Source of the DNA: Trochalopteron elliotii
Lineage: Eukaryota; Chordata; Aves; Passeriformes; Leiothrichidae
Direction: 5' to 3'
Length of the DNA stretch: 64,000 nucleotides
NCBI GenBank assembly: GCA_024734555.1
Contig: JANPWX010000339.1
Coordinates: 9,145 to 73,144, forward strand
Notes under the pieces: model-generated
What the model was told of the DNA's origin: nothing
Databases searched by the model: none
The model's input: the letters and a program-made list of their open reading frames with translations, nothing else
Position numbers and translations under genes: made by a program
Shown here: positions 21,877 through 33,800 of the stretch, in pieces
Layout of the letters: every line of letters starts with the position of its first letter
Numbering within the stretch: position 1 is the first letter of the stretch

Positions 21877-24800
21877 CTGAGGAAAGCACACAGGTACATC
21901 AGCTCTGGCCTCTCCTATAGGCTCCTTCAGCACTTGTCCAGGAGAGCTTCTGCTGCTCCGGCCTCAAGCTCATGAGCTCCAGCTCCGGAACTCCCTCGGG
22001 CACTGCGATAGAGCACCCACAGCAACCACCACTGGCACGTGCCAGCACAAGGTGCAGTGCCAGCAGGAGATCCTGAGCACCCTCAAACCACTCACTCCAT
22101 TTCTTACCATGCCATTTCTCATCCAGCTCTGAATTCAGAGGGGCCATGCTGGTATCTGAATTATACATGTGCTGCTTAACACAACCTGGCCCTGGTTTTC
22201 AGGTGTACCCTTGTGCTACAACAATACAATTACCATGGAGGCAAATGATGGCCCGATGCCACTCCCGAGCCTTGTCCACAGACCTCGAAATGCTTGAGCT
22301 TTTTCCATCTGACTCTACATTTCAGTGATCTGTTCCTTCACTCTCCACTATTAACTATTTGGATTTTGCATCACGTGCCCCAAGTGAAGCTCAGGCACCA
22401 TGAAGAATCCTTCTCTGCTTGTCCTGTTGTTTTAAGAGTAAGCAATTTATGTAGGGAACTGAATTTTCTTGACAGTTATGATTTTGTTGGCAACAAACCT
22501 ACAAAAACTACTAAAACTGTGTGAGGAAATACAAATATATTTGACATCCACCAAAGACAGCTGCAAATTTAACCAGATGAACTATGTACCTACTGGCCTA
22601 ATAGCTGCTGCTATAATGATGGTAGTGTCTCACATTTCTACACCACTGTTCTTAAGTCTATACCATATTCTTTGTATGTGATCTAGCAAGTACACGGAGA
22701 CTTCTTGTTACAAAAACATAAGCATTACAGAGGACCAACACAGCAGCTGCTTGAAAGTGCAGCTTAACACTAAATAGCGTACACAGTTGAAATGCAGGTG
22801 GTATCTCATGCCATTTGAAGAAAAACAAGCCTTAATCTGCAAGTATTAGTAAGGCAGTAATTCTTTAAAATTATTGCCAATGTCTATGGCCTATACAGAA
22901 AGACAGAAGGCTCATCTGAGAAAAAGCTTCCACAGGAGATGCCCTACTGTGATTCTGTGACTATTGCTGGAAGCAGAGTTGGTCTTACCTGCCACATTTT
23001 TTACATGGAAATGTGTTTTCTGTGTTTTGTGTTTTAGTGGTAGCATCTGATTTTATCTTCTGTTTCCTCTTCTTCCTCTGCACTGGAGCAGTAATAGGCT
23101 TTCGAGGCTTCACTGTTGTCTCCCTTGGCTTTCTCCCAATTCTGCCCGTGACAGTTGCCTCGTGACTCCTCATATTGGTGTCGCTGGCCTTTGCAAAGAG
23201 TAGAAGAGTTGAGGCAAAACGACACTTAAATCATCAGAAGGAAGGCAGTGGTTGAGCTCCTGTACTTCACTTATTCCAGGTAAATATTTTATTTAATGAG
23301 AAAATCTTCAGGCTATTTTAAGGACATTTCTCATCACGGCCCTCTGTGTGCACCAGCCACAAAGAATTCATTGCATTTTTCCACCCTATACATCCCAGTT
23401 CTCCCATCACAGCACATAGTCTGATTGATAGTAACACTGAGCTACCTCAGCCCAATCTCTTGCTCCAGAAACAGTTAGAGATGGAAACTTTTTACATCTG
23501 GAACTGCCCACCTGTTTTCTAAATTAATTGCAGAGTGAAGGTGGCATAGAAAGCACAACATGCACAATGCAGCACTTACTATTGCCCCATCCTGTAGTGT
23601 CAGTTCATCTTTCAGAGCATCGGCACTCCTCTTTCTGTTATCCAACCCTTCCTCTGCCTCCTCTTCTTCCTCCTCTTCCTCCTCCTCCTCATGCCCCTGT
23701 TCCTCACTGAAGATGTCCCTTCTGAGAGGAAGAACACGTGCAAACCTATGGGAACTCTTCACCAGAAGATAAAGGAATTGTTAATTTTGATGTCTGTAAG
23801 TAAATGACATTACGTGACACAGGACACAAATCTGTGAGTCTGGACTCCTGTGGAGAAGCCAGATTGTTTGTGCTTCTGATTTGACCAGTAAATGAGACAA
23901 CACACAAGACTTCAAACATAGCCCAAAAGAGGTGAGAGAAATTTAGGAGATTACTTACCTTGATGTCAACTTCAGCTTCATCTTTCATGGATCTCTCATT
24001 AGCACCATCAATGTCCCCAAAGATTAAGGTCCCATTCCGACCAATTTTCACCTGTTTCTTGTATGTGTAGTAGAATTCCACGCACTGAGCCACTGTTTTG
24101 GTTTTTATCTGTTGTTTAAAAAGCATGAAAAGTCCAGTGGATTATCTGATTTTAAAAAGACTTGTAAATAACACTAGGGGTGCAATAAATACACTTTGTA
24201 TTTTCTTTCCTTAGTAGTCTCCATTCCACCACAGCTGCTGTTCAAGTCTCCTTTCCTGTGTCATATTCACCTGTTTGCCTCATCCCACAGCCTATCCCCT
24301 TCTGCCATTGTTATTCACTGAGAACTAGAGGACAAACCTTCTGAAGAAAAGCTGGTTAATGTAAAGGTGACAGAACCTGGAACTTTGTAAGCTTAATGCA
24401 CCTCTTAGCCTCTGAAATGTTCCAGTTGAGCTATCAGGCTTGGCAGCAGCCTCTCAGTTTTATGGGGGAGCTTTATTTTGCAGCAGCACTTCAGAGTAGA
24501 CCAGACCAGAATACCGATCCAAAAATGGAAGTGAAGGTTTGCAGCCCTTTCCTGTTTTGGCCACGTGCACTTTGTAGGCATATGGTGGTAGACAATTATC
24601 AGCACAGACTTGTGACCATCTACATATTCTGCATCGGTGATTTTTCTGAAAAGTTTGGAATATATTCTTAGCTTCTTAGCTTTTGCAATTTAAATGCCTT
24701 TGGGGAATTTATTCAGTAAATATATTCGCAGCACCTGGTTTTGCTCTCTCCTTCAGTGATTTCACCCTTGCTGACATGTCATACCTCATCAAAATGTGAG

Positions 24801-27800
24801 TGTGATTGTTTTTACTATCATTGTCACAACACTGGAAAGAGAGATCTAAAGGATGCATCATTCTCATATCCTTCTTTGTTCCTCTCCATCAGTGGCAAAG
24901 ATGTGTTTCTTTTTAGTTTTATCAGCAAGCCATTTAAGCCAAACATTGCCAGTGCTCTATAAATGTGCTCTGCAGAGGAGGTATCTGCAGCAGGGACTAA
25001 TGGAAGTAATGCAGCTTAAGTACCAGGCTCAAGTAAACAATAACAGCAAAACAAACATGATTGCTCTAGCATTCTGGTGAGATTTTATGCTGTGCTGGAT
25101 GCTGACATTTTTCTGAAATCTTTTGAGTCCAGGACCTAATGCCTAAAACTGAGGTTTCAGAAAAATCAAGATTGCACTTCCTGTATTAAATGTTCAACAA
25201 ACATGTAAAAATGTATCACAAAAAACAAAAAAAAAAAAAAACAAACAAAAGCAACTTACAAGCTTTTGGACCAAGAAAAAGTCTTTCTTGTAGATTGCAA
25301 TGCCTTTGTTGAATAGCTTTTTTTCGGCAACCTTCCACTTGTCTGATCCTGTAGGTAAAAATAAGTTGTAATGGGAGCTCATACAATTTCAAATGTTTAC
25401 TCTTCTACATCCCTTTTCTTCATGTTTGCCTTAAATAAGACCAATACACACATGTGAGGGTGCAGTCTCTCCCAGAACCTACTACAGCAAAACTGAGACT
25501 GCTGTTAACTCCTCCCTTACTGCTCCACCTCAGCTCTCCTCTCACCACTTCCTTTGTGGTAGATCTAGTGCTCATCACCACAGGTTAACTCAGCTCAGCT
25601 TGCAAAAACCACTCAATTAGATGAACTAAGATGTTGCCCAAGCAAGGTGAAGTGACACACTTCATGGTGGCCCAGTCATAAGATTTTATAGTAGGGAAAT
25701 GGTGAGGCAGGAGAACAGGATCTTCTCTTTCAGCAGCAATCTGTACTTGAAGATTTACTACATCTCCAATATTCCTCAAATATTCCCTACCTCTAATAAT
25801 AAACATAGTTTTGAATCCTCTCCTTCCTTATAGATATTACTCAAGTAATATTTGCCAACAACTACAGTAGGAATGTGTAATGATGAAGAAATGTAATTTC
25901 TATGCTTTATGGCACCAGCTATTAGAAGTCTCTCTACCACTTTACATCGGGTCTTTCAGGTGACCTGGGTCACTCCAGATCACTGAAGTCAGTGTCACAC
26001 AGCTGACTATTTTCTAACTAGGTGCAAGACTACAAAGGCAGTTTATGGCATTCAGATTTTGCAGAAACACTAACAGGTATCCATAGTTGGCTGAGGTTTC
26101 TTCAGCAAGCTTGAAAACTATTCCCCATAAAACCCGTGCTTAACTCCACCCTGGAAACTCATGCCAGAGAGACTATGATTCTAAGGTTACCACAGTCTTT
26201 CTTGTACATGCTGGCTATCTTTCTACATTCTCTGTGGCTTAGTGCAAAGGATTACCTTACCTTTTCCCCATAAAGAAAATCAGAACTCATACCCATGTTT
26301 AGAAGATGCAGTGTTTCTTACATTTAAAATGTCATAATCAGCACAAGCAAAATTTCTGGCAACCCATCGTTTGAGTTACAAGAGAGGAACGTTCTTTTAA
26401 TCTTCTTGTAATGTAACAGAGTACTCCAAAAATCAGAAAAGGACAGAAAAATTCCTGTATGATAAGCAGGCAGCACAGAGCTGTTCTGGTTAACAAACCT
26501 GTGTAGTGATAATCTGCCAAAGGGTGGGTAGGTGGTCGCACTGGCTTCTTCAACAGCAGTTTGGTCAGAGCTCCCTTGGATAAACACAAGTAAAATAAAT
26601 AATTTAATGTTTGGGGGATTAAAAACAAAGATCAGGCAATTGTTAATCCCCTCTTTTCTGTGGCAAGCTAACAGAAAAGAACCAGAGCACAGTTTACCAC
26701 TTGGGACAACTTTAAAAATCATATTCTTGACTACCCACCTAATCTTGGGTACCACAGGCAAGTGTTAGATTCTTGGCACCTCTTCACATCTGTGAATTGA
26801 CACAACCACCAGGGTACTGGGAGAGAGTTAATTCCACAGATAGACACCTTGCATCAGTTTCCTCTCATTAATGGCCTATTACACACACATACAAAAATGC
26901 TGCCCTAAATGATACCTGCCTTACATGTCCAAGGAATTGTAATCTGATCTCACTTGAGTAAGCAATATTTCAAAATAAAACATCAGTCATGGGACTGTAA
27001 GATTACACACACAAAACCCCCACCCCTGAAGCTGCTTTTTAGTTTTCATTTAAACCAGAAAAGCTTTCAAATTTTGTAGGAAGGAGACAATGGAATCGTG
27101 CTTTCACTGGCTGTTTAAGCCACCTGAACAACGAGGTCCTGCTGCCAGAGGCAGTCATGCTCCTCCCTAAGGCCAACAACAGCATTCACAACCTGGGCTG
27201 GCAGAAACCTAACACACACACACACACAAAAACTGCTTTCTGTTTGATCTCTTCTCCAATGCAAGCCCATGCAATCTCACAAGTGTCAGTGCCAGAGGAT
27301 GGGGAACAAGCAGACAGGCAAAAGTGTGGGATACTCCTGACCACAGGACTGATTTATGCCAGGTAAAATCAGTCACAGAACTATAAAAGGATGACAAAGC
27401 TTTGCTGTTTGCTCTGCTCTTTGATATTACCTCCCAGGGGTGTCAAAGGGCAATAATGAAAGTGTATCAAGTCTTACAATACTGATATAAAATTAGCTGC
27501 AGACTTGTTCTACAAACACAGACAGAGAAGTCAAATGGATCTACCAAAACAAAGAGATGCAAGACACTGCCCTCTGACTCAGTTTTCAGCCCCAGTCTCT
27601 TTATTTTTCCTTTCTACATAGTAACCTTTCCAGGAAGACAACATCTAAGATTGATTTAGCAGTTTTGGCTCACTTGCCCTGACAGCCTGACAGTGTGTTT
27701 GTTAAAAAGCCAAACATGTCCCAGTCGGAAATATAAAGGATAGTAAGTGCACATGGCACTGTACATTGATCAGAACCCACTTTAGGGACGTACAAGGGAT

Positions 27801-30800
27801 ACCAAACAGTGGGAACCAGATGCATTGAAAGGAATTTGCAAGGCTCTCCTCTCAGAAACGAGAGGTTACCTGATCTTCCTTAACATCTTTGACCACACTG
27901 AGGTGAACAGCTTGGCAGACTCACCAGAACGCTTCCCTTTTCTTCATGTAAGAAATGCAATGCCAGCTCCTGGTTGGTTCCAGCCCCAGGAAAAATGCTT
28001 GAACAGGCAGCAGCTAGCAGGCTTTCCACTATTTCCACAAGGGTACCAAAAAAATTCAGAAAAGAAGATTAAAATGAAGTTTCCTACAGGGTTTGCATGG
28101 CTAATTACTTCTTTTGAAGGAGGAATAGACAAAACAGAAAGTAAAACTCACAGAAGCTGAATGTCCTTGCAAATTTATCTGGGTCAAATTTGGACCCCAG
28201 AACCCATTAGACTACAAGGTCATGCAGCACTATTTACACATGGAGTTTCTTGCAAATCTCCTCCCACCTCCCTTCACCTCAGACATTTCTTGAATTCACC
28301 CTTATATTGTGAATTTCCATTTCACAAAACCCTTTTTTCCCTCTCATTCAAAATATTTCATCCAAGCTTGCCCACTTCCTCTTCCCTTCAGGATTTATAC
28401 AGGCCACATCCCAAGTGCAACAAAAGCAGACAGCTCCCCAACTCTGCTACTAGCTACCACAACTCCTGCTTCTTCATCCTGACTTCTGTCTACAACTTGA
28501 TTTTTTCAAAATGCTATTACATCTAGAACATCCCTAAAAAATACAGGAGTTGAGTGTCTGTGTTTTCCAAGTGCTAACAAAACCAAGGAAGCTTCTCTGA
28601 GCAAAATACTGTCCTTGGCCTGACAGAGGCAATGGTCTCAGTTTTTCATGATTAAAAGAACCAATCCTACCAATCTTCCCTTGCCCCATACATGCAATCT
28701 GATAAACAGGTTTTGCTCCTCCAACTGTTTTCAAGACCACTCAAACATGCCACTTGAATGGCAGCTCTAAAAGATTCCTAATTATGCTTACAGTAGATAT
28801 GCAGTTACCCCTACAACCACTGTGACAACTTGTCCCCTTTAACAGCCTTTCACCTTCTTACCATTCTCTTGGGTGACTTTGTTGGTTTCCAAGTCACCCC
28901 ATGGCTGCCACACCAGCTCTGCTTTATGTTCATCAGCTTCTGCCAGAGATCTGTCTTGGAGTGATGGGATTTCTGCTTGAAAGCGAGTTCCTACATTTAT
29001 TCGCCTGCAGAGAAGCAAAACCATCACAGTCAAGCCATCTTTACAACATCCAGAAACTCTCCATCTCTGCTAGAAACACTAATGAAGAACCAAAGAAAGA
29101 AACAAATGCATATACAAATGCAGGCTCTTGCATATAACCCCAACAGTGCTGTAGGTTACATAAATAACTCAGAAGTTGAGAGGTTTTACATCTATTACTA
29201 GTTCTTATTTTTTTACCAGCATAGACTGAAACGGTATTTGAATTTGCAGTCCCTAATATTTGCTCAAAGAACAGTTATTAGCTTCCAATAATCATCACTT
29301 CTTGAGAGGCTCTCATACAGGATGGTCCTATGGCAAGCTTGCTCCTCAGGCATAAGATAGGTGAGCCTGTTCTAGTATTTAACATTTTGCCAGCCAACAG
29401 CTGAACCAGATTCTCCAAAAGTCCTTTTCAACTTAAACGCTGCCATCTGGTCCAACTTCCCATTTAAAGCACGATCAAACTTTGGTCCTTTATGACCTTG
29501 ACACAAGCTGGTGTCTTCTAGGTACTCCTTCTAACAACTGAAACCAAAAATAAAAAATGATGAAACCTGTATTCCTCATTTTGTACCAAACCCAAATTCT
29601 ATCCTTTTAGCAGCAATCTCATAGTTTTACATCTGAATTACCAGACATATTTTTCACTACATGCAACCCACAGAGCACTACATTTGCTTTAAGTCAAGTG
29701 ACCATCCACAGAAATTCTACTCTGTACTAGAAAACGTGACTTTGTGCACAGAGATGGGTAAGAACCCCCACTGAAAGACTGTTCTACTATGTACTTAATG
29801 CAAAAGTGTTCCTCATTCAGATGTCAGTCAACTAGCACCACACTGGTAGCTCTTGACACAGGTGAAGTGTAGAGAAAGAAGCTCTTTTTTGAAGAGAGCA
29901 CATGAGGCAGTGCAGATCATAAAATTCTGGAGCTGCTTCACTAGAAAAAAGTAAAACTCCCTCCCCAGGGCAAGGTTTGCTGCAGGGTTTGATTTCTAAT
30001 TGTAAAAGTGTTTAAGGTATGTTCTCACCAGAAGGCCCTATGGGAAAGGCACAGCTGCAGGCTGGATGGTTGGAAGTTGGTTGAAGGATGGGAGGCAGTT
30101 AGGAGTGAGGAGAGATGAGCAGAAAGGTGAGTGGATGGTGGAACGTGTGGGCAGCAGCACTGCAGCTGGGCCAGCCAGTGGATGGCTTCATTCTGTTGAG
30201 TTCTGTTAGGTCTCAGTTTGGTTTCAGTTATGTCAGGTAGAGAAGAAAGGTATACAAAGGGTGAGATTTCTACAATAAACTGATCTCCTTTGGATGCACG
30301 AGGGGGTTCCCATTGCTACAAATGGCTGGCCCAAACTGGGCCCTTTAAGGTGGCACAGGGTGTGTGGACCACTCCGGTAGCAACTCTCACCAAGTCAAGG
30401 AACCGGCCAGGAAGAGTCCACAAAGAGGATCCGGGGGCAGGATCTGGAGGAGTTCGGGAAAAGAACTCAAGGAATTGAAAGTGCACCTCATCTGGAGGGT
30501 GAGTAGACCAGTGAGAGCAAAGATGGGAGGAGGAATATCCCCAGAACAAAACAAGAGCCTGGGCCAGGTACGGCAGAGCCTACATCAGCAATTTATTAGT
30601 ATACGCATAATTTATTAACTTTACGCATGTAAAGTTAAACACCCTGCTGGACTGGGTGTCTAATAACGTTAAAGATTTTCCCCTTAATGGGCCCCTACAA
30701 TTAGAAGTTTGGCAAGCGGTAGGCCAGAGACTTTTTAATATCGCTAGTCATGGCGATGCTGAAGCTTGCGGCCACCTCCCTACATGGGGTACTGTTATGG

Positions 30801-33800
30801 CAGTCATTAAAGGAAATCACGTGAATACCGGCCACAACGTGGCGTCGGAAGTTGACTCCCCTCTATCCTCAGCACTGCCAGGGCCTTTATATGGCCCTGA
30901 GATCAACCCATACTCCGTGAAGTTGCCTGATCCTGAGATTAACCCAAGCCCTGCACAGCTGCCTTACTCTGATAAAAATCCTTGTGCGGCTGAACCCCTC
31001 GGCGCGGAGCTCCCACACCACGAGCAAGCCCAAAATGGCGGCGTTGTAATAAGATGCATGGAATCCACCATAAAGGAGGTCGACGCGCCGAAGCAGCGCC
31101 CAGCTTGCGGGGGACTGGACTGTGGTCGCAGCCTGAGGCCCCTCCTCACCCTCGAGCGCAACTGCCCCGACAGCCCCGGCCCCGCTCCGCACCCGCCGAC
31201 AGCGGCCGTGCCCGCGTCCGCCATGGCTGGCGGCTGGAAACCCACGGCTCTCGACATCGGGTTCCTGCTCGCCGTAGCTGCGGGCGGGCGGGGTTCGCCA
31301 GCTGGGGCAGGAGAGCCCGCGGGCCAGATGCCACTGGACACCACCGGTGCGGGCTGCCTGCTGCCCCCCAACCCATGCAGGGCTGCCCGCTGGCCCCCGA
31401 GGAGGAGCTGAAAGCCGCAGTGACGGGAGCGGGTCCCGCCGTGGCCCTTCCGAGCACACCGGCGGCGGGAGNNNNNNNNNNNNNNNNNNNNNNNNNNNNN
31501 NNNNNNNNNNNNNNNNNNNNNNNNNNNNNNNNNNNNNNNNNNNNNNNNNNNNNNNNNNNNNNNNNNNNNNNNNNNNNNNNNNNNNNNNNNNNNNNNNNNN
31601 NNNNNNNNNNNNNNNNNNNNNNNNNNNNNNNNNNNNNNNNNNNNNNNNNNNNNNNNNNNNNNNNNNNNNNNNNNNNNNNNNNNNNNNNNNNNNNNNNNNN
31701 NNNNNNNNNNNNNNNNNNNNNNNNNNNNNNNNNNNNNNNNNNNNNNNNNNNNNNNNNNNNNNNNNNNNNNNNNNNNNNNNNNNNNNNNNNNNNNNNNNCT
31801 CTCTGACTCTCCTCCTCTCTTGCTCTCTCTCTGACTCTCCTCCTCTCTTGCTCTCTCTTAGCTCTCTTGCCCCTGCGCTCCAACCCCTGCCACCTCTCTT
31901 TGGCTCTCTTGCTCTCTCCTCTCTTACCTCTTACCCTCTGGTTCTCTCTCTCCACCACTCTTTGGGACTTCCCTTCAGCCGAGGCTGGTGGCTGAAGGCA
32001 AGGCCCTTTTTACCCACGACCCTTGCAATAAAACCACATGTTCTAGAATGTCTCAAGTTGGCAGAGTTCCCTCTCCCTGCCGTCCACGGATGTTCTTACA
32101 AGGGACATTACACATTTCAAATTGCCATTTGAAAAGCCATGAGCAGGGATGAACTAAATGAAAAGTTTACAATGTCTCATCTCTGATGCCCCTCGTTATA
32201 ACTGTTTCGGGATCTGGTTCTCAAAAGTAATTTCATTTCAGATAAAATTAAATTCAAATTCATTCCACTAAAGTGGAACATGCATGAAGAACTAAGAACT
32301 TCAAGAAAATATTGAAGTTTGATTTTGAGTATTTTACAGGTACAAAAGTGTGTTTATAACACTATATAATTTTCCATTTTTCCTTCACTCGTCCTATTCA
32401 TCTTGGACAGAAAAAGCACAATGCAGACTAAAAATGAAAAGCAAGAGATTTCATGCAAGACTGAGAAGACCTTGCTAAAAAAGCAAAGCCAAACAATCAC
32501 CATGGTAAACCAGCCCTCCTCTTTCAGAGCACACTGAGATGGACTGCAGAGTGATGTTCATGTGGAGTCTTCTACTCACTGTGATTAGTCTTGCTTACTG
32601 TTATGGCACACAGTTTCAGTGAGGAGGAAAGGGTTATGGACTATAATCTGCCCTAGAAGGGATGACAGCTTGAAACTGACACTTTGCTGTCACCTGGAAA
32701 CAGATAAAAAGGTGGTTTTGCAGTAAAAAACTGCAGTGGGAAATTTGGGAGATTTCGTGTCTCAGGACACAGACTCCTCTGACCTCACTTCTGAGAAAGG
32801 ACAACTGGAAAATATGGAGGGAAAGAATGTGGGCCTTCTTGAAAGTTACTTTTCATTTTGAAACCAAACTTGGAATATGACATCTCTGGGCTAGAAAAAA
32901 TTGAATTACACCTCATACCTGCAACACCCAAATAAAACCAGAGTTCTACCACAAGAGTTGACCTGGGTAACCTAAATTTGGCCTGCTCTGAGCAGCGGCT
33001 TGGACCAGATGATCTCCAGAGATCCATTCAAGTTGTATTATTCTTCTGTTCCTTTACTGGTGAAGTCTGTATTTCAATACATCAAGAGCTCTTGCCTGTA
33101 AGTACCAGTGGTGCTCCTGGGATGCCGTGGGAGCTGAGTGTGACAAGATCCAGAATTGAGGATGTGAATTGGAAAGGCAGTTCACAGCTGATGCACCACA
33201 GGTATATTTAAGCTGCCTACTTCAGCAGTGACCCCAGGACTTTGATGCAACTGAACTACAAAACCAGTAGGATACAAGGATCTGTGACAACAGCTGCCTA
33301 TTGTACCACTTCACAAAGAATTAAGCTTCATTATCACATTTCCTGTTTCAAATCGCTGCAATTAAATAACCTTTTGAGAAACATTAACAGAATGTTAAGC
33401 AATTAAGAGCACTATAGTGGGTAATCACAAGTTAGAGTCAGCTTCTGACAAGACCACAAAGCCAATTAAACGTTTTTTTCTTCTAAAAAAAAGTGCTTCC
33501 TGTCATATTTTCTTTAAGGAAGATATGTCTACATAATGAACCACAATAGTGCTGCCAAACACAGAATGACACCAGGTTATTAATTTATTGTCATTAAAAG
33601 TTAAAAGCTAGATCTACCTGCATAAGCATCTGTTCAGTAAGACTTAAGATGACAGTAAGACAACTCTGCACATATCTACCTTTTGGCAAAAGGAAATGAA
33701 CTTGAACTACTAAGTTACCATGGTTTGAAATTTCCAGCAAATTTGGAAATTTTCACACACAACTAAAATCACAATTAACTTTATGTCAATAACTTCAGCA

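Larger units (their letters stand above)
30001..32112 (+). mobile_element. Decayed endogenous retrovirus (ERVK/beta-like), antisense in a MIDEAS intron
   Basis: From left to right: an LTR-like block ending in CA at about 30320; two bases later a stretch starting TGG that loosely resembles a lysine-tRNA primer-binding site; a Gag-like start at 30522; a Gag-like open frame to 31411; a GC-rich block; a 327-base run of N; CT-rich repeats; and a 3' block with AATAAA at 32027-32032. The outer ends read TGTAA and TTACA. The left and right LTR-like blocks are not obviously alike and no target duplication is visible, so the outer limits are tentative. No pol or env is seen; these are lost or never assembled. 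Confidence 0.6.

Noticed and set aside
21688..21933. 81-residue Gly/Glu/Gln-rich - strand frame overlapping the last MIDEAS exon
   Set aside because: It is an out-of-frame shadow of the repeat-rich MIDEAS C-terminus.
31146..31958. Long frames crossing the N run on both strands
   Set aside because: Their length is an artefact of unknown bases being read as open; nothing is known of the sequence inside the gap.
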